Assembly: GCA_018398765.1 (NCBI GenBank)
Contig: JAHBMJ010001417.1
Location: 1 to 15,000, forward strand
Length of the DNA: 15,000 bases
Source of the DNA: Chromera velia
Lineage: Eukaryota > Sar > Chromeraceae
Direction of reading: 5' to 3'
Positions 1-8,518 of this stretch are shown here, in pieces (position 1 is the first letter of the stretch; every line of letters starts with the position of its first letter). A model generated the notes under the pieces. The model made no database searches and was not told where the DNA came from. It saw nothing but the letters and a program-made list of their open reading frames with translations. The translations under genes were made by a program, and so were the position numbers.

Positions 1-1
1 C

Positions 2-2259
2 TATCATGAGGGCTTTATTGTTGCCTCTGACTCTTTCATTCCCTCCGTCGCCGTGTCACAAGGAGTCAATGACTCCAGAGCCTCCCCCTTCGCACCCCGT
101 CCTGACTTGGCCCAAGCAGCCGGACCCAAGAAGGGACCCAGCAGAGCTATTTGGCGGTTCTACCTTATTGCCATTCTGCTGGGTTTCTGCCAACAGCTTC
201 CCATTGCGACTTTGACAGCCTCAGCCGCCTTCTTCACCAGCACTCTGGCTGTTGAGAACTTGTTTCTCTTCATGGTCATAGTCCTCTTCGTACCCGCCCC
301 CTTCATCCTGTTGATGCAAATCGCCTTCGACCGAAAACTCGATCTCAAGTTTGGTGTAGCAAAGAACACCCTCATTCGAATCCCTGGATTTGCATCCGTC
401 ATGGGTGGCCTCCTTCTTCTCCTCGCCTTCCTCCAATCCTTCCCAGTCCTGCTCGTAGTGACGTTCCTCGTCGGATGCTTCTCTGCAGCGCTCCTCTCCT
501 CCTCAATGCAGATTGTCGCACCAGAAGCCTACCTCCTTCCTGCCCTCGTGCAGTGTGGCACAGGAGTAGCAGCAATCTTTGTCGTTCTGATCAGTCAGCT
601 GATCATGCTAATGGCAGGCAGGTTTTCCGAAGAGAACATCATCATTCTCTTCGCCATACCCTGCGCGTGCTGTTGGTCCGTCGCAGCGTTTTTTCTCTCC
701 TGCCACTTTGCTGGGTGGTTTAACTCCGTCTATGAGATCATTGAAGCGTACCGAAGGTATCGGACAATGATCAGGAGTGGGACGCTGCCCTTGTCGGTGG
801 CCGACTTCACCGACTTCCTCTGTCTGAGGGTGTATGACTTCGGGAATCGTCGGCTCCAAGTACAACCGTCCTGCGTTGCCACGCTCCCTCTTCCCCTCCC
901 ACCACAGAGGAGGCAGAGCGATGAAAACGTCGGGAATGCAGGCGGCATGACCAGCAGGGACATCAGGAGGATGCTCAGTGCACCCGCAGCAATAGGAAGG
1001 GAGGATGACGATTCCAGCTGTGGATCGAGTTACTCTGGTTGGATGGGGGGGGCAACTGGGAGGAGAGGGAGCATGTCCGCGCGCACACAGGCCGTCCTAG
1101 GACCCGTAAAGCCGCTCTCCCAGTCAATACACTTCGCCATCGACAGAGCACAGGCGCGTGCCGATTTCTTCTCAGGGGGGCAGGACTCTCCTTTCGGTGC
1201 TGGGCTGGATTATTCCCAGCAGCAGCAGCAGCAGCAGCAGCCTGTGATGCAGGGGGCAGAGGGGGGAGGGACTTTTGGGCACGTGGGGGGGAACACAACG
1301 ACCAGGAGCCTGAGTGAGTTTTCCAGTGTGGTCGTGGAGGCAGGAGGGAAAGAAGAGGATGGGTGGGAGACGTGTGTTGTCAAACAGAAGCCTCGAGTTG
1401 GGTTTCAAGAGAAGACAGAGAGGGAGAGAGAGGAGCCCCCCCTACCCATAGTGGCGGTACAGCCTCCCCCGTCTCCTGCCCCTTCTTCTTCCTCTAGAGG
1501 TGTCCCCTCATGTGTTGTTGCTCCAAGCACGCAGAGGGTAATTCGATTCATGAACGGGACGCTGGACCCGGCACTTGCCAGGTCTGCCCGATCGGAGAAT
1601 GCAGGCTCACACTGCCAAACACCCCTTACTCGATCCCACTTGGGAACTCATTTCGTGAATGGGGACCTAGATCCCAATCTTGCGAGTTCCGCACCCGCAA
1701 CGGAATTTCAGGACAGTGAGCGTTGGGGGGATTTAGACAGAGAGGGGGTCACGGGTATACCCCCACCCAAGGCCATGGCAAAGGCACGACACAGATGGAG
1801 TTGGTGGGGTCCGATGTTTGGACGTAAAGGGGCGAAAGGGCAAGGGGTAGATGGCATAAGTGGCCGGCAACAGCAAAAAGGCCCTGGGGGTATTGTACAA
1901 AGCAGCAAGACCCGAATGACCCCCAAGTCCTTTTCGAAAGGGGTGACTTTTGCAGACAGCGTGACGTTGAAAGAAGAGGGAGATAAAAAAGGGCCCAAGT
2001 ACCGAAAGGGGGATTCGTGGTGGGACGCTGAATCAGGAGCAGCTGCGTCTTCTGTGGGAGATCAGTCTGTTGAAGTTCTGAGGGGCGAGGGGTTCGACAC
2101 AATGAAAGGGCCTGTGTCGTCCGGGGGGGAGGTGGAGAGAAGGATGACGTTCTTTCCAAGGGGGGTGGAGAAAAAGGGAAGAGTCGAACTTTCGAACTTT
2201 GCGACGTGTGCCTTCATTGGAAGGGGAACGGCAATTTTTGTCATGCCGTTCCTGTTGAG
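2..2259 (+). CDS. ENT exon 1: membrane segments 1-6, giant disordered loop, segment 7
   Basis: Counting residues from nucleotide 53, hydrophobic segments lie at about 36-62, 68-92, 111-130, 131-155, 163-190 and 195-220. A hydrophilic region of about 490 residues follows, and a seventh segment ends the exon (about 714-736). The loop holds an eight-codon CAG/poly-Q tract (1217-1240), Pro/Ser and Gly runs, two Arg-Arg-x-Ser sites (908-919 and 1061-1072), an RxxSxP site (RMLSAP), and a duplicated 14-residue motif starting at 1547 and 1652. The chosen donor is GAG|GTCTGT at 2260. It restores the ENT frame with the next exon, whereas the stronger-looking AAG|GTGAGT at 2346 does not. Reading on past 2260 gives Cys/Val-rich translation of a GT microsatellite and a stop at 2581, which is why I treat that stretch as intron. 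Confidence 0.75.
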
Positions 2260-2388
2260 GTCTGTCTGTCCATTGATCTATCTCTGTGCGTGTCTCTGTC
2301 TGTGTTTATGTGTCTATGTCTATGTCTTTCTGCCTTTATCTCAAGGTGAGTTCCTGTGTGCGTCTGTGTGTGTCTGTCTGTGTCTGTC

Positions 2389-2421
<33 letters not shown>

Positions 2422-3772
2422 CACTGTGTGTGTGTGTGTGTGTGTGTGTGTGAGCGAGCGAGCGAGCGAGCGAGCGAGAAAGAGTGAGAGAAAGGGAGGG
2501 GGGAGGGAAGAAGGGGAGGGGGGAGAGAGATTGTTTTGCAGCGCACACTGGTCCGATCGCTGGCGCTTGGTCACTACCTGAGAGAAAAGAGAAAAAAATT
2601 GGAAGTGCTTCGTTTTCAAACATATTTGTACGGTTCCTTTGGCGACGTTCTCCCAATCCCAACGAGTGCACTGTTACTTTTTTCAGGTTCCATAAAGCTC
2701 GAGAGCATCCATCCAGCAACACAATCTTGGATGGACCCTTTCCTGACCAGAATGTCTAAAATGAGACCTTTCCTAAACACACACTTGTTCCTCTCTGCAG
2801 GTTTGGTAACGCTTCAGCCTCGCAGATATATCTTTTTGGAAAACTGGCGGGGGACTTCATTGGGCGCTTCCTGGCCCTCGGGCTGGGTCGCGTGATTCGT
2901 GGGGAAATGGCGGCAGTGATCACTGCGCCCGTTTTGGCCTCATGTGTGTGTGCCATCGCAGCATCGACTTTCTGGAGTGTAGACTTCGAGACAAGTCAGT
3001 CAGTCAATCAGTCAGTCAGTCAGTCAGACAGGCAGACAGTCAGTCAGTCAGTCAGTCAGTCAGTCAGACAGACAGACAGTCAGTCAGTCAGTCAGTCAGT
3101 CAGGCAGGCAGGTGGGTGTGGAATCCATCTCTGGAAAAAGAATGGATAGGCTGCTAGGAAATAGGCGGAGAGAGAGAACAAGACGTGTGAAGAGCAAGAG
3201 GCACGGTAGGAGCCGAAAGAAATTTTGTGTCGATCAGTGCATTTGAGTCTCTCCCTTTCCCAACGCTCGTCCGCGCATACACTTATGTGTATGTGTATGT
3301 GTATGTGTTTGCTCTTGCGTGTGTGCGTGTGTGTGTATGTGTGTGTGTGAGAAAGAGAGAGAGAGAAAGGGAGAGAGGGGAAGGGAGATAGCGAGGGAGG
3401 CAGGGAAGAGTGAGGTAATCGGCCTGCAAGAAAAGAACACAGAGTGAGTAGTGCCATGAAAATGGAGGAAGAAAGAGTGTCTTCTCCACTCACTCACTCG
3501 CTGTGCGCATGCGTGTACTGCAATATGTGTATATATTTGCAGAGCCTGAAGTTTCGAATACAAAGGAGCCGTCATGGACCACAGCGGGCCTCGTCTGTGC
3601 TTTGTTCTCGTTCGCGACTTTAAACGAGAACCTTTGCCAGATCTTCACATCGCACGCAGTGACCGAGAAAGCTCGTCCAACCGCCCAGCGCTTTGTTGCG
3701 CTCTGCGTATATGCAGGCTTGGTCTCAGGACTTGCCATCGCCTCTGGGTTTATTTTTGGAGAGGTGTTGTGA
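2..3772 (+). CDS. Equilibrative nucleoside transporter (ENT/SLC29-like), 5'-partial, three exons
   Basis: Model: exons 2-2259, 2801-2994 and 3543-3772 join to 893 codons plus a TGA stop. Splice phases agree: AG|G at the first junction and A|AG at the second. ENT proteins are multi-span membrane carriers that move nucleosides or nucleobases, which matters in parasites and algae that salvage purines. Seen: six hydrophobic segments in exon 1, a very long hydrophilic loop, then further hydrophobic segments. Family-like features are an LGF...LP...TASAAFF first segment, an AP(x)nLPALVQCGTG stretch around segments 4-5, FGKLAGDFIGR (compare the family FNxxDxxGR signature), and a last block with FATLNENL and GLVSGLAIASG. 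Family members usually have about 400-500 residues; the excess here is the loop. The frame is open to the left edge with no in-frame ATG before segment 1, so the start is probably outside the window. Substrate cannot be told from sequence. Confidence 0.8.
2260..2800 (+). other. ENT intron 1 (541 bp, microsatellite-rich)
   Basis: Donor GTCTGT, acceptor CTGCAG. It carries a CT/TGTC-rich leader, two GT runs, a GAGC run and a GA-rich stretch. It also holds a strong unused donor AAG|GTGAGT at 2346 and a possible alternative acceptor TTTTTTCAG ending at 2685. Using the 2346 donor with the 2800 acceptor shifts the frame and ends at a TGA at 2893-2895. That product would lose everything after segment 7. 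Confidence 0.65.
2390..2478 (+). repeat. Compound microsatellite (GT)n-(GT)n-(GAGC)n in ENT intron 1
   Basis: Two GT runs (about 2390-2420 and 2425-2452) are separated by ACACT and run straight into about six GAGC units. A GA-rich purine stretch follows to about 2530. Confidence 0.95.
2801..2994 (+). CDS. ENT exon 2: segments 8-9 with GDFIGR signature
   Basis: This exon follows a pyrimidine-rich CTCTCTGCAG acceptor. It encodes FGNASASQIYLFGKLAGDFI followed by GRFLALGLGR and a hydrophobic stretch ending FWSVDFET. The GDFIGRF block corresponds to the conserved D-x-x-G-R motif before the eighth membrane segment of ENT carriers. Translation in the other frames hits stops. The donor is CAA|GTCAGT at 2995, exactly where a GTCA repeat tract begins. 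The exon starts with one base completing a codon and ends with one extra base, matching both neighbours. Confidence 0.75.
2995..3112 (+). repeat. (GTCA)n tetranucleotide tract starting at a splice donor
   Basis: About 29 tetranucleotide units, mostly GTCA, with interruptions to GACA and GGCA at about 3027-3036, 3067-3077 and the 3' end. The first unit forms the ENT exon 2 donor, and GTCAGT recurs every 4 bp through much of the tract. Confidence 0.95.
3286..3374 (+). repeat. TGTATG / (GT)n / (GA)n microsatellite in ENT intron 2
   Basis: TGTATG repeats change to an imperfect GT run and then to GAGAGA purine repeats that continue, degraded, to about 3420. The order matches the blocks at 2390 and 8020. 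Confidence 0.9.
3543..3772 (+). CDS. ENT exon 3: C-terminal membrane segments and stop
   Basis: The acceptor is TATATATTTGCAG. The exon supplies two bases of a Lys codon, then a short linker and two hydrophobic segments: GLVCALFSFATLNENLCQIF and VALCVYAGLVSGLAIASGF. They are separated by a charged HAVTEKARPTAQR turn, typical of the last two membrane segments of ENT proteins. The protein ends ...FGEVL and TGA, without a long C-terminal tail. Confidence 0.75.
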
Positions 3773-3884
3773 CGTCGACGCACGACGTATGTACCGCGTC
3801 CGCACAAGAAGCATCGCATACCGGCGGCCTGATCAATCAGGGTCAATCTTCAAATTCGTTTCGTGTTTGTGTGAAAACAAATTT

Positions 3885-3890
3885 AATAAA
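3885..3890 (+). terminator. Canonical AATAAA poly(A) signal of the ENT gene
   Basis: A perfect AATAAA lies 113 bp after the ENT stop codon, in the transcript's sense direction. The distance is typical of a 3' untranslated region. The cleavage site cannot be placed. Confidence 0.5.
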
Positions 3891-4082
3891 AGACTGGATG
3901 TCTTCAATTCAGGTGACTTAGACAACTTTTGACAAACCCAAATTCATGTATGACTACACAACTCAGTAAAACATCTTTTCAAACTTCATGACTAATTAAT
4001 GAAAAGTACAAAAACAGGAACGGATCCTCGACGTTTCGGGCATCCACTGTTATCTGCTGTGTTTTTTGAATTGGTCACTTGC

Positions 4083-4084
4083 GT

Positions 4085-4119
<35 letters not shown>
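4083..4119 (+). repeat. (GT)n microsatellite
   Basis: A near-perfect GT run in the intergenic region, preceded by GCGTGTGTGA and followed by GGTGCATGTG. Confidence 0.9.
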
Positions 4120-4211
4120 GTGCATGTGTGTGCGTGAGTGGGGAAGGGAGGGTGTACTAAGGGTGTATGCGTATGTATGCAACTGTGTGTGTTACTAGCT
4201 GTTTTAACTGG

Positions 4212-4262
<51 letters not shown>
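4212..4262 (+). repeat. (TC)n-(TG)n compound microsatellite
   Basis: About 12 TC units switch without a spacer to about 13 TG units at 4236. Read on the other strand this is AC followed by AG, the same junction as at 7282 and 8515. Confidence 0.95.
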
Positions 4263-4266
<4 letters not shown>

Positions 4267-4870
4267 CTGTGTGCGTATGTCTTTGTCGGAACTTTGTCAG
4301 TTGATACATATAGTGGGGGGGGAGATACATTTGAGATCTGTTCCTAGCACGTCCGCCTTCCTTTTGTCCTTCCATCCCTCTACGCAACATTGCAACACAT
4401 CTGGCTATATTGCAACACTCTAGGTTCTACTCGATCAGTCTTTTGCGGTTCAGTCGTCCATGAGGATGAATGTCTAGATGAATGTACTGCTGAATCCCCC
4501 CATCCCTCCCCTTTCACCGGAGTGGCCTTGCGTACCCCTGATGCACGCACTGGCTGCCCGTCTATAGCTGCCCACTAGATAACTAGCTGGACAAATGCAT
4601 GCTTTGGATCCTACATTATTTGCGCATTACATTCTTGATTAGTACTAAATTCTAGATTGAATTCTTCTTTAAAATGTAGCACGTTATACTGTAATTAATT
4701 CCAAGTCTTTCCCACAGTTTTTTTAATAAAAACCTTTTGGCGATCGATGTAAGTGAAAACGAAAAGGCCCCCCAAAAGGCCATGCAATTTAGTAAGCACT
4801 GGCAATGTGATAATCTATCATAAGGATCTTTAGACATTATTATATAATGATTTGTCTTATGATGCTCATC

Positions 4871-4918
4871 CTATGCTAGATCCTATCTGATATCTTAATT
4901 TGATATCCACCAGCATAG
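4871..4918. repeat. Nested inverted repeat in AT-rich intergenic DNA
   Basis: Outer arms CTATGCT (4871-4877) and AGCATAG (4912-4918) enclose inner arms GATATC (4889-4894) and GATATC (4902-4907) around TTAATTT. A two-level hairpin or cruciform is possible, with unequal internal loops of 11 and 4 bases. Function unknown; AT-rich DNA often yields such arms by chance. Confidence 0.4.
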
Positions 4919-5151
4919 TAGTAAACAGTAAACTATTTTCCATTATTATCATAAATTATTTTTTAATAATAACTTGAATTAATATTTTTTTGTTTTTGCG
5001 GTTCAATAGGTTACAAGAATGATACGATTTAAAAGCAACTTAAAAAGTTTGTTCTTCACTGTGAAAACAAAGATAAAACGAACAGGAATTTCACCACATT
5101 GATTCACAGTCATTTCACACTTCCTGAATTTTGTGTTTGAATTAATGCGCA

Positions 5152-6294
5152 TCACGGAGCCAGCTCCCTGGAAGAAAAAGACCGGAAGAGTCCCGAACCG
5201 GACGAGTGGGACGGCGCGCCTCTCCTGTGCGGATGAGAGCCTAGCCAGCTGGACGGGCGGGGCCTCGGCAAGACGGACGCGGAGGGCGGACAGTCGACAG
5301 GAGCTGCATGGGACATCCCCCCTCTCCCACCGCCTCCATCAACGCTCATTGCCGCAGCAGGGGGGGGCAGAGGGTCTGTCAATGTTCTCCCAGATGCAGA
5401 AAGCAAAGCACCCACACGCACCCCTCCTCCCTGCAAAGACTGGAGATTCTGCTGCTGATGTTGGTGCTGGAGTGGCACAGACACGCCTGCAGAAGGACGG
5501 CGATGGCCGAGGAACCCCCCTGTTTGGTTCTCGTGTTGGTGAAACAGAGGAGCAGGTGTCCCCATAGGTCTGTGGGGGGCCTGGAAAGCTGGGGAGGGGG
5601 GAGGGAAGGACTGCGGGAATGCTTCTTCGCCCACTCCCGAGAGGCCTGGAGAGATTCTGTTCATAGGTTGGCGGTGTGGTAGAGAGGGTGTACAGTTGGG
5701 GTGTGGCGGTTGGAAGGGAAAAGAAGGATGAGAAGACCCAAAATGTTCTTCTCTTCTTTCGTTAACTGTAGACAAATGAACGTTCAGTGGAACACCTGCT
5801 GCGTGCATGTCCACCCCGTGAGGACGTTGTTGGATCCACACCCTGTCGCTAGAGGAGGGAAGCACGGGGGCAAGTCGAGGGCCTTCATCTATTTCCAAAT
5901 CCTGGGCATCTTTGGAGGACACGGAGAAGGACGACAGAGAAGAAGTCTGCGTCTTCCGACCACCAAACCCACGGGAAGATGCAAGCCCAACAACAGGCTT
6001 ACTCAACGTGTGTGTATCTTCATTCCCACACTGACTTTCCTGTGCCGTCTCTGGTTGTCCCATCGACACCATATAGAACTTTTTGGAGGAGGGGCAACAG
6101 GGCAGAATGGGAACGTCTCGAACATCTGCCCCCTCCTTTCCCCTTCCCCTTGCACTACTAGATCCCGATCCCGACAAACTACCGTACCCTGCTCGGGCCG
6201 TCATGCTGCCTGATGGCAAGGCTCCCCTCAAACCCCTTTCCTGCAGGATGTGACGGCTGTCCGAGCTCATACCGTCAACTCCTCCTGGTAAATC
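5152..6294 (-). CDS. Longin-gene last exon: 380-residue disordered tail
   Basis: The acceptor TTCATGCAG at 6295-6303 is followed by a phase-0 frame starting DLPGGVDGMSSD that stays open for 380 residues to TGA at 5152. It is rich in Ser, Gly, Pro, His and Gln, with HQHENQ and QHQHQQQNLQ patches and one Arg-Arg-Pro-Ser site (5491-5502). There are no membrane segments. It could instead be an independent gene starting at an internal Met; phase agreement and the lack of a terminator between favour one gene. Confidence 0.45.
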   Translation of the reverse strand, partial: DLPGGVDGMSSDSRHILQERGLRGALPSGSMTARAGYGSLSGSGSSSARGRGKEGADVRDVPILPCCPSSKKFYMVSMGQPETAQESQCGNEDTHTLSKPVVGLASSRGFGGRKTQTSSLSSFSVSSKDAQDLEIDEGPRLAPVLPSSSDRVWIQQRPHGVDMHAAGVPLNVHLSTVNERREEHFGSSHPSFPFQPPHPNCTPSLPHRQPMNRISPGLSGVGEEAFPQSFPPPSPAFQAPHRPMGTPAPLFHQHENQTGGFLGHRRPSAGVSVPLQHQHQQQNLQSLQGGGVRVGALLSASGRTLTDPLPPPAAAMSVDGGGGRGGMSHAAPVDCPPSASVLPRPRPSSWLGSHPHRRGAPSHSSGSGLFRSFSSRELAP

Positions 6295-7250
6295 CTGCAT
6301 GAATACAAAAAGAGGAGAAAGTCTTGCGGGCCAAATTGCTCTGCAAATCGGCCCCAAAAGGCAACTGTAGTGAGAGGAGAAGAAACAAGGTGGGATACTA
6401 GCAGAAGGAGAGGCTGATAGTCGGAGAGAGAGACAACAGTCTGCACGACGACAGAGCATCTCACTCGACCGTCGCAAAAGCACGCCAAGAAGACATTCGA
6501 TCTGGATATTCATGCAGGCCGGGATTTCTTTTTCCTTTCACCAAAAAAGAGAGTTGCTGAGGGCAGAATCAAAAACGACTGGGGAGACAGACCCACCAGC
6601 GCAAAAGCATCACGGTATCTGGAGAGAGAGGGTCCAGCGTCTCCCCGTCTCTCTTTCACGTTCCCTCCCACTCCCCCCTTTTGTTTCTGTTGAAGAAACA
6701 CCTCATGTCTAATCTGGCTGCTGGCAAAGGCCACAGCTGCCTGTGCTGAGGAAGGAGACACCGGGGGGGACGAGAAGGAAGAGGAAACACTCGAATTACC
6801 ACCAGGTACCTCTAAAGTTCCTTTCTCTTTCAAGCGTTTGTCTTCTCCCTCTTGTGCATTCCTTTCTTTCTTCTCCTTACACAGAGACTTTTCCCTGTCC
6901 GGCACAGAATGTATGCCGTGTTCTCCCCCCTCTCCCCCCCTTTCTCCCACTGGCGCCACGACCGTACTAGTCGTTGTTGAATAAGAAGGCAGAGACGGCA
7001 TACACGACCGAGCTACAGGCCCTCCCCCCCCAAAGCAACCAGCCTGCCTCTGCGCCTCCGTGCGCCTCCCTTCTTCCTTTTGAACAAAATTAGAGGCCAC
7101 AGAGTCATTCCGCGTCCCGCTAGGGGCCTGTGGACTCTCTCGTTCTCCCTCACCGACACCAGCTTCGTGGTACCTGCAATCACATGCACACAAATGGATG
7201 TGAATGAATGGAAAGAATGCAGAGAGGGACGCTTAGACGCGCAAGGAGAT

Positions 7251-7306
<56 letters not shown>

Positions 7307-8017
7307 GCCTCACCCTCAGCACCCAAAAAGACAACGCCACACACGAACACAAACATACCCACACGCGCACAGAACGTTTGAGAGAGAGAATGAGAATACA
7401 ATCGAGAAGGGACGACTACTGTGCCGGCCGTTTCTCTTCCGTGCGATCACTCCTTCTTTCAGCCCGTTTCAGCCGGGGCAGCACAGCAGCACTGAAGAGA
7501 GGAGGCTGACAGGACTCCCCAAACACCCTGCCAACCCTTTGCCTTCTCACTGACTGACTTGCTCCACACGTTTGCGAAAAGAGGTCCCTGGAGTCGGAAG
7601 AAATCGTCTCGGAGTTGCGGGAAAAGACCACAGAGGTTCTCAAAGTCTCTCAGACCTTCGCGGGGATCCACGGCCTGGAATTCTTCGGTCACCTGCAGGG
7701 ACCGAGATTGCATTTATTTTCATACATATACATACGGAATTCTTCGGTCACCTGCAGGGACCGAGATTGCATTTATTTTCATACATATACATACGGAATT
7801 CTTCGGTCACCTGCAGGGAGCGGAGAAAAGAGGGCGGGGCGGGGTGTCTCAAGGAAGAAGGGAAGGAAAGAGAGAAAACTGTCTTTTTTCCACTTTTTTT
7901 CGTTCTTGTATCCTCACTCCCCGTTAACTCTTCTTCTATGCTCTGTTCCCCTTTTTTTGTCTTTTCATCTCTCTCTCTCTCTCCCTCTCCCTCTCTCCCA
8001 CTCTCTCTCTCTCTCTC

Positions 8018-8057
<40 letters not shown>

Positions 8058-8061
8058 TGTG

Positions 8062-8108
<47 letters not shown>

Positions 8109-8482
8109 TGCGTCTGTGGGCGCTTTGTGCGCTGTGCGTGTGTGTTTGTGTGTGTGTGTTTATGGTTGTCCTTCCCGGACCGACCTCATCGAGACACTTG
8201 AGGGCAGTGCGTTGGGGAAAGTCTGCCGAGGCCACTATCCCAAAGATGAACGTCTCCTCGTTGCTGCTGCTGTTCTTCTGTCCCCCTCCAGAGTCGTTCC
8301 CTCTCCCCATGTCCAGAGAGGAAGACGAAGAAGAAGCCTGACAGGGAGAAGGCCCGTCTCCCCGTCTGTCGGCAGTGAAGTACAGGACCCATTCGCTCTG
8401 AAACACACAGGAACTCACACACACACACATACACACAAACACACACACACACACACACTCACTCACTCACACACACACACAC

Positions 8483-8518
<36 letters not shown>

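Larger units (their letters stand above)
2995..3542 (+). other. ENT intron 2 (548 bp)
   Basis: Donor GTCAGT, acceptor TTTGCAG. The first about 118 bp are a GTCA/CAGT repeat and the middle holds a TGTATG/GT/GA microsatellite; the rest is unremarkable. The split codon (A|AG) agrees on both sides. Confidence 0.7.
3773..5151. other. Convergent intergenic region between ENT and longin genes
   Basis: No supported gene. It holds the ENT 3' UTR and poly(A) signal, microsatellites at about 4083-4119 and 4212-4262, and a strikingly AT-rich stretch from about 4600 to 5130, unlike the GC-richer DNA around it. Nested inverted repeats lie at 4871-4918. On the minus strand an ATTAAA (plus 4962-4967), about 185 bp beyond the longin stop, is a weak candidate poly(A) signal for that gene. 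Short open frames here have no convincing content. Confidence 0.6.

Noticed and set aside
2260-2581. Continuation of the long plus-strand frame with Cys/Val and Ser/Glu/Arg repeats
   Set aside because: It is translation of GT and GAGC microsatellites after a phase-compatible donor; splicing there restores the ENT protein.
2686-2753. Cryptic exon after the TTTTTTCAG acceptor
   Set aside because: No donor and phase combination joins it to the ENT exons; joining through GT at 2754 gives an immediate stop.
2995-3112. CRISPR-like array
   Set aside because: It is a simple GTCA tetranucleotide repeat without spacers, in a eukaryotic intron.
5133-6213. Plus-strand open frames at 5133-5567 and 5701-6213
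   Set aside because: They are antisense to the longer longin-gene last exon, have no recognisable content and no plausible splice context.
6205-6294. Possible degenerate SNARE motif (DSRHILQERGLRGAL) after the longin
   Set aside because: It vaguely resembles the R-SNARE zero-layer region, but the flanks lack hydrophobic heptads and are Gly/Ser/Pro-rich.
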